Below are positions 8,957 to 17,088 of a stretch of DNA of 64,000 nt, piece by piece. Below the pieces are notes generated by a model. That model ran no database searches, was not told the DNA's origin, and worked only from the letters and a program-made list of their open reading frames with translations. Every line of letters starts with the position of its first letter. Within the stretch, counting starts at the first letter, position 1. Position numbers and translations under genes: made by a program. The DNA comes from Helicobacter bilis ATCC 51630 (GTDB taxonomy: Bacteria; Campylobacterota; Campylobacteria; Campylobacterales; Helicobacteraceae), in assembly GCF_000686565.1 (NCBI RefSeq), contig NZ_JMKW01000005.1, positions 1 to 64,000 of the forward strand. The letters are read 5' to 3'.

Positions 8957-10219
8957 CTATTTAAGCATCTCGCACAAAAGCTTTTTACCCCTTTCAACTG
9001 CGGGTTGATTATAGGTTTGTATGCCAAAAATGCAGCCAACAGCTGAAGTGAGTAGCTCATAATACATGATAAGACAGCCGATATTTTCTTCATTTAATAA
9101 ATCAATCTCAATGCAGTCAATAGGCAATCCCTCATCTTGCAAAACGCGCATTGTAGCCTTTTTTTGTGTCGCAAGTAGTTTAGCAAAAGAGATTGTATTT
9201 ACAAAATCAGTTTGCTCTAATCCTTGCAATTTTATATCAGGTATTACAAGCTCATTATACCCCTCTTCTTTAATACCTAAAAAAGTAATGGTTTTATCCT
9301 GCTTACCCTCTAAAATAAGCTGCAAAAATGAATGCTGGTCAATGCTACCTATAAGGCTAATAGGCGTTAAGCCAATCTTTTTAGAATCCATATCAATCTT
9401 GCCTAAGCTCTCCCCCCATAGCTGCACATACCAAAGATTAAAATCCCTAAAAGAACTCGAATATGAAAACAAAATATTCATCGGTAAAGCATCATGATTT
9501 TTTGCCATAAATTGTGCTTTTTCCAATATATGCTCTTCCTCTCTTTTAAGAAAAGAGTCTTGCAAATCTCTTGCCCCTTTAAGTATAGAATCTACCTTAT
9601 AGCCAAGCAACATTAAAGGTAAGATTCCAACCGCACTAAGCACACTAAATCGCCCGCCAATATTGCTTTCAATGCCAACACTATACACGCCATTTTGCTT
9701 TGCCCATGTATCAAGTGGCGAGTTTGTATCTGTGATGATAAGCAGGCGATTTTTCACACAAGATTCCAAAAGATTATACCGCCAAATGCAATATTTCATC
9801 AAAGAAGTAGTCTCAATCGTCATGCCAGACTTTGAAATCACGATAAAAAGCGTGGTGTGAAGTCGAATTTTTTTCAGTGATTTTTGTATCTTTAAGGGAT
9901 CTGTATGTTCTAAAAACTTCACTGCGATATTATTTCTGTGTGGCAAGTGATAAAGCATTGTATCAATGGCTTTTAAGCCAAGTGAGCTTCCACCTATGCC
10001 AATGATTACAATATGTGTGAGATCCTTTAGCACCGCACTATTATGCTGCATATATGCAAGGGAATCTTGCAGGGCTTTTGTCTCATAGGGGAGATTATAG
10101 TAGCCGCTTTCTTGCTGCTTTTTTTCATTGAGTAATTTTGTAAAGATTTCATCTCTCTCACTCTTAGACTCGTCTGTATTTATAGCTAGATTCTTAAAAC
10201 CTAAGTGAAACTTTACCAT
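8957..10219 (-). CDS. pgi: Glucose-6-phosphate isomerase
   Basis: The enzyme interconverts glucose-6-phosphate and fructose-6-phosphate. The sugar-isomerase (SIS) motif VIIGIGGSSLGLKAID is near residues 70-85, and the family segments FIVISKSGMTIETTS, GGRFSVLSAVG and DQHSFLQLILEG are present. At 420 residues it is much shorter than the roughly 545-residue E. coli/H. pylori type but close to the Campylobacter type of about 400. AGGAAATCTC lies just before the ATG. It stands alone on the minus strand. In this group the enzyme works mainly in gluconeogenesis, consistent with fba elsewhere in the window. Confidence 0.93.
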   Translation of the reverse strand: MVKFHLGFKNLAINTDESKSERDEIFTKLLNEKKQQESGYYNLPYETKALQDSLAYMQHNSAVLKDLTHIVIIGIGGSSLGLKAIDTMLYHLPHRNNIAVKFLEHTDPLKIQKSLKKIRLHTTLFIVISKSGMTIETTSLMKYCIWRYNLLESCVKNRLLIITDTNSPLDTWAKQNGVYSVGIESNIGGRFSVLSAVGILPLMLLGYKVDSILKGARDLQDSFLKREEEHILEKAQFMAKNHDALPMNILFSYSSSFRDFNLWYVQLWGESLGKIDMDSKKIGLTPISLIGSIDQHSFLQLILEGKQDKTITFLGIKEEGYNELVIPDIKLQGLEQTDFVNTISFAKLLATQKKATMRVLQDEGLPIDCIEIDLLNEENIGCLIMYYELLTSAVGCIFGIQTYNQPAVERGKKLLCEMLK

Positions 10220-10347
10220 GAGATTTCCTGCTTTTGTGAAATTTAAGATTTAAAAAGTTGTGATAAATCTTTTATTTTACAAAAAAAATATCAATATATA
10301 AAAAATAGATTCTAAAATAATGGATTAGAATCTAAATCCTACCAATT

Positions 10348-10445
10348 ATCATGACGAAGCCCTTAGGCAAAGTATCTAAAAACCTAGAATCCACAAAAGA
10401 CTCTAAAAAGATATTTAGCCATTTTCAAAGGTTCAAAATGACAAG
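10348..10445. repeat. Palindromic repeat family 1 copy
   Basis: The left arm TCATGACGAAGCCCTTAGGC leads to AAGTATCT; the right arm is GATATTTAGCC followed by TTCAAAATGACAAG. It is diverged but recognisable, and is the first of a run of copies upstream of hsdS. Confidence 0.6.
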
Positions 10446-10525
10446 GGAAAAAGCCATAGAATAACAAACATAATGAAGTATAATAATGCAATCTTTTGAA
10501 TCTTCCACTTGTCATACTGATTATT

Positions 10526-10605
10526 CTTGTCATGCTGAGCGTAGCGAAGTATCTCAAGTTATAGATTCTAAAAGAGATTTTTCGCCTACGGCTCAAAATG
10601 ACAAG
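10526..10605. repeat. Palindromic repeat family 1 copy
   Basis: The left arm CTTGTCATGCTGAGCGTAGC with GAAGTATCT is mirrored by AGATTTTTCGCCTACGGCTC and AAAATGACAAG. This is one of the two best-preserved copies. Confidence 0.8.
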
Positions 10606-10636
10606 GAAAGGGTTACTCAAAATGACAATGCCCCCA

Positions 10637-10707
10637 CTTGTCATACTGAGCGTAGCGAAGTATCTACAATGGAATCTAGATTTTTCGCTATCGCTCAAAA
10701 TGACAAA
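10637..10707. repeat. Palindromic repeat family 1 copy
   Basis: The left arm CTTGTCATACTGAGCGTAGC with GAAGTATCT is mirrored by AGATTTTTCGCTATCGCTC and AAAATGACAAAG. A right-end fragment (TCAAAATGACAA) also sits at 10617-10628. Confidence 0.8.
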
Positions 10708-10805
10708 GAAAATAGTATCAAATAACAAACATAATGAAGTATAATAATGAAATCTTTTATCCACAAGCACAGCGGGGTGAGTAATGAAATCTTTAGAATC
10801 TTACA

Positions 10806-10842
10806 CTTGTCATACTGGGCCTTTAGGCGAAGTATCTAAAAC
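10806..10842. repeat. Half copy of palindromic repeat family 1 in the hsdS leader
   Basis: Only the left arm is present (CTTGTCATACTGGGCC, then GGCGAAGTATCTAAA). It ends just before the probable hsdS ribosome binding site. If translation began at 10784, this half repeat would be translated as an N-terminal extension. Confidence 0.65.
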
Positions 10843-10861
10843 TTTACAACGGAGTGTAATA

Positions 10862-12025
10862 ATGGAATCTTGTAATACAGAATCTAGCTTGGATTTACCT
10901 TTAGAATCTCTCTCTTTACAACCCTTTCTACAATCTCTCCATAAAGAGCAATGGCAGGAAGTAAGGCTTGGGGAAGTTGCGGAAATGAATAATGGAAAAG
11001 CTCGTCCAAAAAATTATGGAGACTATCCAATTTATGGAGGCAATGGTATTCTTGGATATGGAAATCAATATAATTGCGATAGTGAAACCATAATAGTGGG
11101 GAGAGTGGGTGCATATTGCGGTTGCGTATATTATGAAAAACAGCCAATTTGGGTATCTGATAATGCCATCATTGTTAAAGCCAAAAGTGAAAATAACATT
11201 AAATTTTTGTATTATGTATTAAAATCAATGAATCTAAATGATTATGCACTTGGTTCAAGCCATCCACTTTTAACTCAAAATTTATTAAATACCTTGCAAG
11301 TTGAAATACCAAAAGACATTACCACACAACAAAAAATAGCAGAGATTCTAAGTAGCTTTGATGATAAGATAGATTTACTCCATAGACAAAACAAAACTTT
11401 AGAATCTCTAGCCCTTACCCTTTTTCGCCATTATTTTATAGACAATCCAAACCGCAATGAATGGGAGCTAGGCAAACTTGGCGATTATGTAAAGATTATA
11501 GATAATCGTGGTAAAACTCCCCCATTTACAACAGATATAACACCATATCCTTTAATTGAAGTAAATGCTTTAAGTGATGATTCTATGTTGATTAATTATG
11601 ATGTTGTAAGAAAATATGTGATTAAAGAAACTTATCAAAATTGGTTTAGAGAACATATCAAGCAATATGATATATTGTTGTCAACCGTTGGCAGTATAGG
11701 TGAAGTGGCAATGTTGCTAGACAATAAGGGGTGTATAGCTCAAAATGTAATTGGTTTTAGGGCTAGAGATATTTCTCCATTCTATCTTTATGAATGGTTA
11801 AAATATATGCAACAAGAGATTAAAGAGTTTGATATAGGTTCTGTGCAGCCTAGTATCAAGATAACACATTTTGTAGAAAAACAAATTTACAAACCAGATT
11901 CTAAGACTTTAGAAAGTTTTGATAAGCAAATGCTGTTGATAACAAATAAAATTTCTCATAACGCAAAACAGATTCAAAATCTCCAAGCAATGCGGGATAT
12001 GTTATTAAAGGCAATTTTTGCTTAG
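10862..12025 (+). CDS. hsdS: Type I restriction-modification specificity subunit HsdS (orphan)
   Basis: HsdS sets the DNA target of a type I restriction-modification complex. The protein has the classic two-target-domain layout: TRD1 (about residues 20-160) starting WQEVRLGEVAEMNNG; a central helix IPKDITTQQKIAEILSSFDDKI near 155-175; TRD2 starting WELGKLGDYV with NRGKTPPF; and a distal helix ending MRDMLLKAIFA. I prefer the ATG at 10862 (GGAG at 10851-10854) to the one at 10784, whose extra residues come from a repeat. No hsdM or hsdR is in the window, so this is an orphan or alternative specificity gene. Tandem leader copies and palindromes upstream suggest past recombination at its 5' end. 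Confidence 0.85.
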   Translation: MESCNTESSLDLPLESLSLQPFLQSLHKEQWQEVRLGEVAEMNNGKARPKNYGDYPIYGGNGILGYGNQYNCDSETIIVGRVGAYCGCVYYEKQPIWVSDNAIIVKAKSENNIKFLYYVLKSMNLNDYALGSSHPLLTQNLLNTLQVEIPKDITTQQKIAEILSSFDDKIDLLHRQNKTLESLALTLFRHYFIDNPNRNEWELGKLGDYVKIIDNRGKTPPFTTDITPYPLIEVNALSDDSMLINYDVVRKYVIKETYQNWFREHIKQYDILLSTVGSIGEVAMLLDNKGCIAQNVIGFRARDISPFYLYEWLKYMQQEIKEFDIGSVQPSIKITHFVEKQIYKPDSKTLESFDKQMLLITNKISHNAKQIQNLQAMRDMLLKAIFA

Positions 12026-12038
12026 GTGTTGTTGTGGG

Positions 12039-12218
12039 CTAAGGAATACTTCTTATATGATGTTGTAGGTGGGCTGTGAATAGATACTTCGCTACGCTCA
12101 GTATGACAAAAAAAGGGGGGGGGGGATGTTTTATGTGATTGATTTTTTCATATCCTAAGTGCTGGAAATCACAATATACAAATGTGCCAAGCAACACGGC
12201 AAAGATTAGTTTTTTCAT
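12039..12218 (-). CDS. Small ORF with signal-like N-terminus and an 11-base C tract
   Basis: A 59-codon ORF on the minus strand begins MKKLIFAVLLGTFVYC, which looks like a short signal or lipoprotein leader, and continues with about 15 ordinary residues. It then enters an 11-base C run read as four prolines, and finally a half copy of palindromic repeat family 1 out to the stop. The run length decides the C-terminus: one more C gives a different tail of about 35 residues, one fewer ends the ORF soon after. I do not recognise the product. It may be a remnant of a longer secreted protein whose end was replaced by the repeat. Confidence 0.4.
   Translation of the reverse strand: MKKLIFAVLLGTFVYCDFQHLGYEKINHIKHPPPPFFVILSVAKYLFTAHLQHHIRSIP
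12082..12108. repeat. Half copy of palindromic repeat family 1 (reverse orientation)
   Basis: AGATACTTCGCTACGCTCAG followed by TATGACA is the reverse complement of the family left arm. It directly abuts the A7-G11 tract at 12108-12125. Confidence 0.7.
12115..12125. repeat. G11 homopolymer tract
   Basis: Eleven consecutive G on the plus strand follow seven A. It lies inside the small minus-strand ORF 12039-12218. Tracts of this length are slippery and are typical phase-variation switches in Helicobacter and Campylobacter. Confidence 0.8.
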
Positions 12219-12238
12219 TTCTCACACTTCTTTTCTGT

Positions 12239-12430
12239 TTAGATTCCAAGAAGGCTTTTATCTCTTTTATACTTGAGATACAAATACAAAGCCTTAATAT
12301 CTTTCCACTTATGCTTTATTGCATATACAAGCATAAAAGGGGGATATTGTAAAAAAAACAATAACCCAGCAGATAAGCTTTTTAAAGCTTCACAAATACC
12401 ACTTACAAAAATTTCAAATACACACTTCAA
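12239..12430 (-). CDS. Possible small membrane protein
   Basis: A 63-codon frame opens with TTG overlapping the stop of the gene at 12427. The predicted protein has one or two hydrophobic stretches (around GLLFFLQYPPFMLVYAI) and a strongly basic C-terminus. The TTG start, the short length and the absence of a recognisable family make it uncertain. The overlap suggests possible translational coupling with the upstream element gene. Confidence 0.3.
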   Translation of the reverse strand: MKCVFEIFVSGICEALKSLSAGLLFFLQYPPFMLVYAIKHKWKDIKALYLYLKYKRDKSLLGI

Positions 12431-13161
12431 AACTTGTCTTGTGGGCTGTTATAAGCCTTATCGGCAGTTTTTAGGATAAAATAGGTATAGTCTTCTTCCC
12501 CATTTTCTTTCTCACTTCGTGTTTTTATTACACCGATAATTTTTTTTGACACAAGTTGTGCGAACTTGTTATTGTCCATTTCAGCTTGACTACTTGGTGT
12601 TTTGTGGTGAGCTTCTCTAATTGTTCCTTGAAATCCAGCTAAAAAACCTGCTAACTCAGGACTAGACAATCCTTTTGCCAAATCTGCCATTTTGCCTATA
12701 GTATCCCAGCCTTTTTCATCTAATTCATCTAGCGCTAATTTTGGAGGCATTTTAAGAGCAGAGCAGATTTTATCTAAACGATTACTTGTATTATCTTTTT
12801 CTTGTTTAGAATCAATGTCGGATTCTAAATTTGCTCCAAAATTTTCACGCAAATGATTTATGCCTTTTCCAAAATGCCCCATACCCAATGGGACAGACAT
12901 AGACTCTTCTACTCTTTTGCCATTTAATCCGTAAGAAATTGTAAAATCTATATTCGGCGTATCTATATTGCCATCACTTTTGATTTTTTCTTTCCGTGCG
13001 GCATCTAACGCAACTAAATGAGATAAAACTTCATCAATCTCTTCTTTATTTTCATTCTGCCCATAAGTATCTTTATGCTCGGTATATAAATTTAAGAGCC
13101 TATTTGTTTCGCTATCCTTAAAGCTAATTTCAAAAAAATTATCATCAGTTTTAATTGTCAT
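12427..13161 (-). CDS. Hypothetical mobile-element protein
   Basis: A 244-residue soluble, acidic protein with no signal peptide, membrane segment or motif I recognise. The middle is predominantly charged and helical; LGMGHFGKGINHLRENFG and GFLAGFQGTIREAHHK are its most distinctive stretches. Its ATG overlaps the stop of the upstream small gene (13158-13421) by four bases, so the two form an operon transcribed away from oriT. Position suggests a cargo or maintenance gene of the mobilisable element, but no function can be read from the sequence. Confidence 0.6.
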   Translation of the reverse strand: MTIKTDDNFFEISFKDSETNRLLNLYTEHKDTYGQNENKEEIDEVLSHLVALDAARKEKIKSDGNIDTPNIDFTISYGLNGKRVEESMSVPLGMGHFGKGINHLRENFGANLESDIDSKQEKDNTSNRLDKICSALKMPPKLALDELDEKGWDTIGKMADLAKGLSSPELAGFLAGFQGTIREAHHKTPSSQAEMDNNKFAQLVSKKIIGVIKTRSEKENGEEDYTYFILKTADKAYNSPQDKF

Positions 13162-13421
13162 TTTTCATCCTTTGTATTAGATTCTAAATTTTGTGCCTGA
13201 TTGGATTGTTTGAATGCAGTCAATAATTTTTGAAAGCTTTCATTGATTTTTGTATGCGATAAGAGCATTTCTTTTAAAACCTCGTTGTTTTGTGTTTCTT
13301 CAAAGATGCTGAGCGAAAACTCTTTATAAATATTGTTGAGTTTTGCATTTTCTTTGGTGATAGCTTTTTTGATAGAAGCGGCGTATTTTTCTTTTAAATT
13401 TTTAATGTATGGTGTTTCCAT
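13158..13421 (-). CDS. Small hypothetical helical protein of the mobile element
   Basis: An 87-residue lysine- and glutamate-rich protein, probably helical throughout and perhaps coiled-coil. It overlaps the next gene by four bases (ATGA-type), so the pair is probably translationally coupled. No family is recognised. It is the first gene on the minus-strand side of the candidate oriT. Confidence 0.5.
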   Translation of the reverse strand: METPYIKNLKEKYAASIKKAITKENAKLNNIYKEFSLSIFEETQNNEVLKEMLLSHTKINESFQKLLTAFKQSNQAQNLESNTKDEK

Positions 13422-13545
13422 TTTTAACCTTTCATTTGGTGTTTTATCAAAAATATATCAAATAATATCATATAAATAACAATATATAACATAAAATACT
13501 TGACTGATTTGGTATTTTTTGTGATAATTCGGTTTTTAAGAGAAT

Positions 13546-13594
13546 GCAGGATAGGAAAAAATGTGCAAAAGTTATTAACTTTCGCACATTTTTT
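13546..13594 (-). other. Candidate origin of transfer (oriT), RP4-like nic site
   Basis: On the minus strand a 12-bp inverted repeat (TGTGCGAAAGTT, three bases, AACTTTTGCACA, one mismatch; 13562-13588) is followed by six T and then CCTATCCTGC (13555 to 13546). The last part matches the RP4/IncP nic region CCTATCCTG|C, and in RP4 too an inverted repeat lies immediately 5' of nic. Both neighbouring genes are transcribed away from this spot, so a terminator role makes little sense. A MobC/MOBP relaxase pair starts 230 bp away. The predicted nick is between 13547 and 13546 on the minus strand. Confidence 0.6.
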
Positions 13595-13639
13595 CCGCAA
13601 ATTTAACAATTTGTCCTGCGTCTAGCGAGGCTCTTAAGT

Positions 13640-13664
13640 TTCAATTTCGCTTTGCGAGAATTGA
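13640..13664. repeat. Second hairpin near the candidate oriT
   Basis: TTCAATTTCGC, three loop bases and GCGAGAATTGAA form a hairpin with one bulge. It may be a relaxosome-protein site or may regulate the mob genes; the sequence alone cannot decide. Confidence 0.4.
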
Positions 13665-13825
13665 AAAAAGTCCTAGCAAATTTATGCAAGGGTTCTATTA
13701 GAAAGTCGCTCAATCTCTTTTGGAGTAATCCAAGATGGGCGAGAAGTTTTGTTGCTGAACGCTTTTGGCGTTTATCAACAAAAAAATTAGACACACCAAA
13801 GGAAAAAAATCAAAGGAAGTAAGCA

Positions 13826-14364
13826 ATGGCAGATAAAAATACAATGATGTCCTTTAGGCTTTCAGCACAGAATGCAGATACGCTTACCAACCTTGCCAAA
13901 GAATTGCATATCTCCAAATCAAGTATAGTCAATGATTACTTGATAATCATTTACAAAATACAAAACATCAAAAGAAGCTCAAGTTTCTCTTAGATGATAA
14001 TGTTCATTCATATAAAACAATTAAGGTTACGCTTACCAAGAATCAATATGATACACTCAAATCCACCGCACGAAATTTTATTACTAACTCCGTGCCAAAG
14101 CTTATTAAGCTCCACACACTTAATATGATTTATGATTCGAAAATTCTAAATAGCAAAGAATTAGAAGCTCTAGCACTTACTCGCACAGAACTTAATAAGA
14201 TTGGTGTCAATATTAATCAAATTGCGAGAACTCTTAATACTCAAAAAGAAGCAAAAATAGATACGAGATTGCTTAAGATTTTGGAAAATCTCCAAGAGGC
14301 ACTCACGCTTCTTAGAAACGATATTAAAATGATTTGTCATACCTCACAAGGATTATTGAAATGA
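13826..14364 (+). pseudogene. mobC: Mobilisation accessory protein MobC, frameshifted
   Basis: MobC-type proteins bind oriT and help the relaxase. The start ATG at 13826 has AAGGAAG upstream. The first frame gives a ribbon-helix-helix-like N-terminus (MMSFRLSAQNADTLTNLAKE, then ISKSSIVNDYL) and ends after 55 residues. From about 13945 the next frame continues through KTIKVTLTKNQYDTLKS to LNKIGVNINQIARTLN, the conserved C-terminal MobC motif. One missing base near TACTTGATAAT restores a single protein of about 179 residues. The relaxase start overlaps its stop (ATGA at 14361-14364), so the pair was translationally coupled. Confidence 0.75.
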
Positions 14365-15949
14365 ATAGCACTCCACATTTTTACAAACATTTTGATGATG
14401 ATGGGTTAGAGTGGAAAGCTAAAAAAATCAAAAATGTGCGTATTGAACACGCAAGAATTAATCAAATTAACAAGGCAAGAGCCAAATCAAAACCGCTCAT
14501 CTCTCATAAGCAAATTGCTGGTAACAATCCAGCAAAAGCAAAACTTCTAAGAAAAGAAAAATTGGCAAATAATGGCTATGAAGTGATATTTAAAATCACT
14601 TCAAGTGCAAAAAACACTAAGCAGTTATCCGCACATCTTAATTATATTTCAAGGCAGGGGATTTTAGAGTTATTAGATTCTGATTTAAACTTATATACTG
14701 ACAATTCTCAATTGACAGACTGCCTTGAAAATTATCAAAATGGATATGTGATTCCAAATGAAAACAAAAAAGAGCGAAGAGAAACTTATAATATGGTCTT
14801 TTCAATGCGTGATTATGATGATTGCGATGCAGTTTCTCTTAAAAATGCCGCTTTTGAAACAATTAAAAACCTTTACCCCAATGCTCACTTTGTTCTTGCT
14901 TTTCATAATGATACGGACAATCCACATCGCCATATTTGTCTTAAGGCTACAAATAATGATGGAAGTCGCATTGATATTAAAAAGGCTGACTGCACCACAA
15001 TCCGCAAAACCTTTGCGGAGAATCTTAATAAACGAGGAGTCTATGCACTTGCCACTAGAAAACAAGATAGCATTCGTGGAGACAACTTGCCAACAATATC
15101 ACAGAAACCTTAGAACCAAAGACATTACACGAATATAATGCTAAACCACATTATTACAAGATATTAGATTTTGGTGAAGCTCCATACAATGATGACAATC
15201 TCAATGATATGAGCTATTTTGCGCGTTATTATACACGCAAGGGCAATGTAACAATTTGGGGACAGAATCTACGCCAAATAGTAGAAGAATCTAAATTGCA
15301 AAAGGGTGAGTATGCAAGAATTTCTAAAGTTGGTTATGAGTTACGCCCTTATCAATTTGACAAAACAATTAAGGGAAAAATTTATACCATTAGCACAGCT
15401 CGTAAAGTTGCCAAATGGGATATTTCTATAATGAATCGTGCAGAAAAAGCCTTTACTAAGCTCCCAAAAGTAAAAATAACAACAACTATGAAGCCAAAAG
15501 AAGTAGATTCTATAAGCAGCACAAAAAGCACAAAACGCTACACCAAACAAGAATGGGCTGCTTACTATGCAAACAAGAAAGCTAAATCAACACAAAGGAA
15601 CATCAATGAACCAAGAACATATACAAGAGAGCAGTGGGCAAGATACAACGCAGGGCGTGGAGACTCTAAAGCAAAACTCCACCCAACAAGAAATGCCACT
15701 ATACACATCTCCAACGCTCCTGCTCTTAGAAATCCACCTAAATCCTATGCCGATATGTGCGGAATGTCCCAAAGCAATGTGGCACTTAGCCAAGAATATG
15801 GAAGAAAGGACAATAAGGTGCTTTTGCCAAGTAATGCACAGCATAGTTTATCAAGCTCCACAAATACAAGGACAGAATCCAAAGAGCGAAACGATAATAG
15901 AGAATTGCGATGGACAATTGGTAGCGATACAGGAATTAGTAGAGAGTAA
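14361..15949 (+). pseudogene. mobA: MOBP-type relaxase (MobA/VirD2 family), frameshifted
   Basis: The relaxase nicks oriT and leads the strand into the recipient. The first part (14361-15113) has the histidine motif HNDTDNPHRH of MOBP relaxases, the metal site, within FVLAFHNDTDNPHRHICLKA. It ends prematurely after DNLPTISQKP. The next frame carries on NNITETLEPK and continues to 15949 with a basic, repetitive C-terminus (TRKGNVTIWGQNL, KRYTKQEWAAYY and YTREQWARYN). A single missing base in GACAACTTGCCAACAA (expected TTGGCC) joins the two into about 529 residues. The start at 14361 has AAGGATT upstream and overlaps mobC. As written, the N-terminal catalytic part could still be made without its C-terminal half. 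Confidence 0.8.
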
Positions 15950-16008
15950 TCAAACTTAATCATTATATATTCGTTGAATAGTTTCTGCTGTGGCTGCGCC
16001 TTGGGCTT

Positions 16009-16464
16009 TTATTGTTTGGGCAACTTAATTTTATGCTTGATAATTTCCACGATAGCTTCAAAAAGTCTGCGTAATCCCTTGGCAGTAGGGAATGTCAAGA
16101 GTGCTACAAATATAATTCCTAGAGCATAAAAAAGTTTTTTATAAATCAAATGAACAAGTGAAATAACTTGACTATATTCATCATCAGTCGCCACGAATAG
16201 AAACAATAGCAACAAAACCCAAAGATAAAACCACAAACCACCAAAAAACAAACCCATTAGTTGTGAATAAATTTTATTTAATCTCTTTGTATTTTTTAAA
16301 GAGTGATCCGCATCATCACATTCCTCTTTAAGCTTGGTAGTAAAAAGATTCTCTTCTGTTGATAAAAATTCTTTTTCTTTTCCTTCACTTGCATCATAAA
16401 TAGGTATACTATCTTGAGCTGCATTCTTGCGAAGACTTTCCGCTTTGTTCTCTTGTTCCATCAA
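16009..16464 (-). CDS. Two-helix membrane protein coupled to the ImmA/IrrE gene
   Basis: A 151-residue protein with an acidic soluble N-terminal half (to about residue 65), then two hydrophobic segments (GLFFGGLWFYLWVLLLLFLFV and FYALGIIFVALLTF), and a basic C-terminus. No family is recognised. Its start overlaps the stop of the ImmA/IrrE peptidase gene by four bases, so it is the second gene of a coupled pair. Such pairs occur on mobile elements, where the second protein may be a toxin, an exclusion factor or a sensor, but the choice cannot be made from sequence. Confidence 0.55.
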   Translation of the reverse strand: MMEQENKAESLRKNAAQDSIPIYDASEGKEKEFLSTEENLFTTKLKEECDDADHSLKNTKRLNKIYSQLMGLFFGGLWFYLWVLLLLFLFVATDDEYSQVISLVHLIYKKLFYALGIIFVALLTFPTAKGLRRLFEAIVEIIKHKIKLPKQ

Positions 16465-16973
16465 TCATATCCCAAGAAATCAAATCTATGCGCCATAGCT
16501 GTATAAGATACTTGAAAGAAATCTGCTATTTCATACAGAGAAAATCTTTGTTCATAAAGTTCCTTTACCCTATCTTGTGGCATTAAGAGATTGGCGGCAA
16601 AAAAAATAGCTTCTATCTCTTTAATACTAAAACCCATAGATGATAAATTATTTCTATATGAGATATGTTTCTTTTCTTCTTTTTCTGCAAATATATTCCC
16701 CTTGTAGTGCAATATATAATGTCCAATCTCGTGCGCAATAGAAAATCTTTGCCTCCTTATCCCATCGCTTTCGGCTACGTAAATCTTTGCTTCTTGAGCC
16801 TTAAGCATACCTGATACACCATCTCTGCTGAAAGTCGTTTTAAATACTTGCAAATCGAGATTGTGAGTAATACTGAGCACTTTTACAGGATACTGCCTGT
16901 TACTATAAAATTCTAGCACATCCGCCGCAAGATTAGATATTTGCTCCCTAGTATATCGTGCCTCTGACATCAC
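16461..16973 (-). CDS. ImmA/IrrE family metallopeptidase
   Basis: A 170-residue protein with the zinc motif HEIGH (in SIAHEIGHYILH) and a downstream ANLLMPQ segment supplying the third ligand region, the standard ImmA/IrrE (M78) arrangement. In ICEBs1 the ImmA protease cleaves the element repressor ImmR after DNA damage. Here an XRE/S24 repressor lies 2.9 kb away (19876), so a similar derepression role is plausible but inferred. The N-terminal 25 residues include RYTREQISNLA. An alternating TA run (about 17063-17073) sits in its promoter region. It is coupled to the downstream membrane protein gene. Confidence 0.8.
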   Translation of the reverse strand: MMSEARYTREQISNLAADVLEFYSNRQYPVKVLSITHNLDLQVFKTTFSRDGVSGMLKAQEAKIYVAESDGIRRQRFSIAHEIGHYILHYKGNIFAEKEEKKHISYRNNLSSMGFSIKEIEAIFFAANLLMPQDRVKELYEQRFSLYEIADFFQVSYTAMAHRFDFLGYD

Positions 16974-17088
16974 TCCCTGTCCTTAATTGAAGTTGCTTAT
17001 AGTTTAGCTGTTGTGGACTGTAACGGCAATCCTACCATAAAAACCGCAAAAATTGCCCTATATATATATACTTTAAAAGTATTTAAAA

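Larger units (their letters stand above)
10461..10749 (+). repeat. Direct repeats of an hsdS-leader-like sequence
   Basis: A 28-bp sequence starting ATAACAAACATAATGAAG and ending TATAATAATG occurs identically at 10461-10488 and 10722-10749, a 261-bp period. Each is followed by a start-like segment (ATGCAATCTTTT, ATGAAATCTTTT). Two related start segments follow at 10784 (ATGAAATCTTTAGAATCT) and 10862 (ATGGAATCTTGT), the latter being the likely hsdS start. Two family 1 palindromes are embedded between the direct repeats. The ORF running through them is repeat-derived and not called as a gene. Confidence 0.7.

Noticed and set aside
10384-10770. Open frames on both strands through the repeat cluster (minus 10384-10770, plus 10486-10725)
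   Set aside because: Both are made almost entirely of palindromic repeat family 1 and the duplicated leader; no family resemblance and no independent start signal.
10784-10861. Longer hsdS start at 10784
   Set aside because: The extra residues are a translated half repeat; GGAG with good spacing supports the ATG at 10862.
10461-10861. CRISPR-like array
   Set aside because: Repeats are few, palindromic over their full length and irregularly spaced; no cas genes.
12000-12250. Far attachment site of the element near hsdS
   Set aside because: I found no repeat of the tRNA-Ser 3' end here; the border remains unknown.
12273-12479. Plus-strand 68-codon frame opposite the element genes
   Set aside because: Opposite to two overlapping minus-strand genes and without start signal.
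13562-13594. The 12-bp hairpin with T run as a terminator
   Set aside because: Neighbouring genes on both sides are transcribed away from it; the adjacent nic-like sequence makes oriT the better explanation.
13424-13794. Two minus-strand frames of about 60 codons next to oriT
   Set aside because: They run through the oriT hairpins, have atypical composition and no start signal; the hairpins explain the sequence better.
15567-15963. Overlapping frames of 70-130 codons across the mobA C-terminus
   Set aside because: Out-of-frame shadows; the relaxase frame continues from the upstream catalytic domain with one repaired base.
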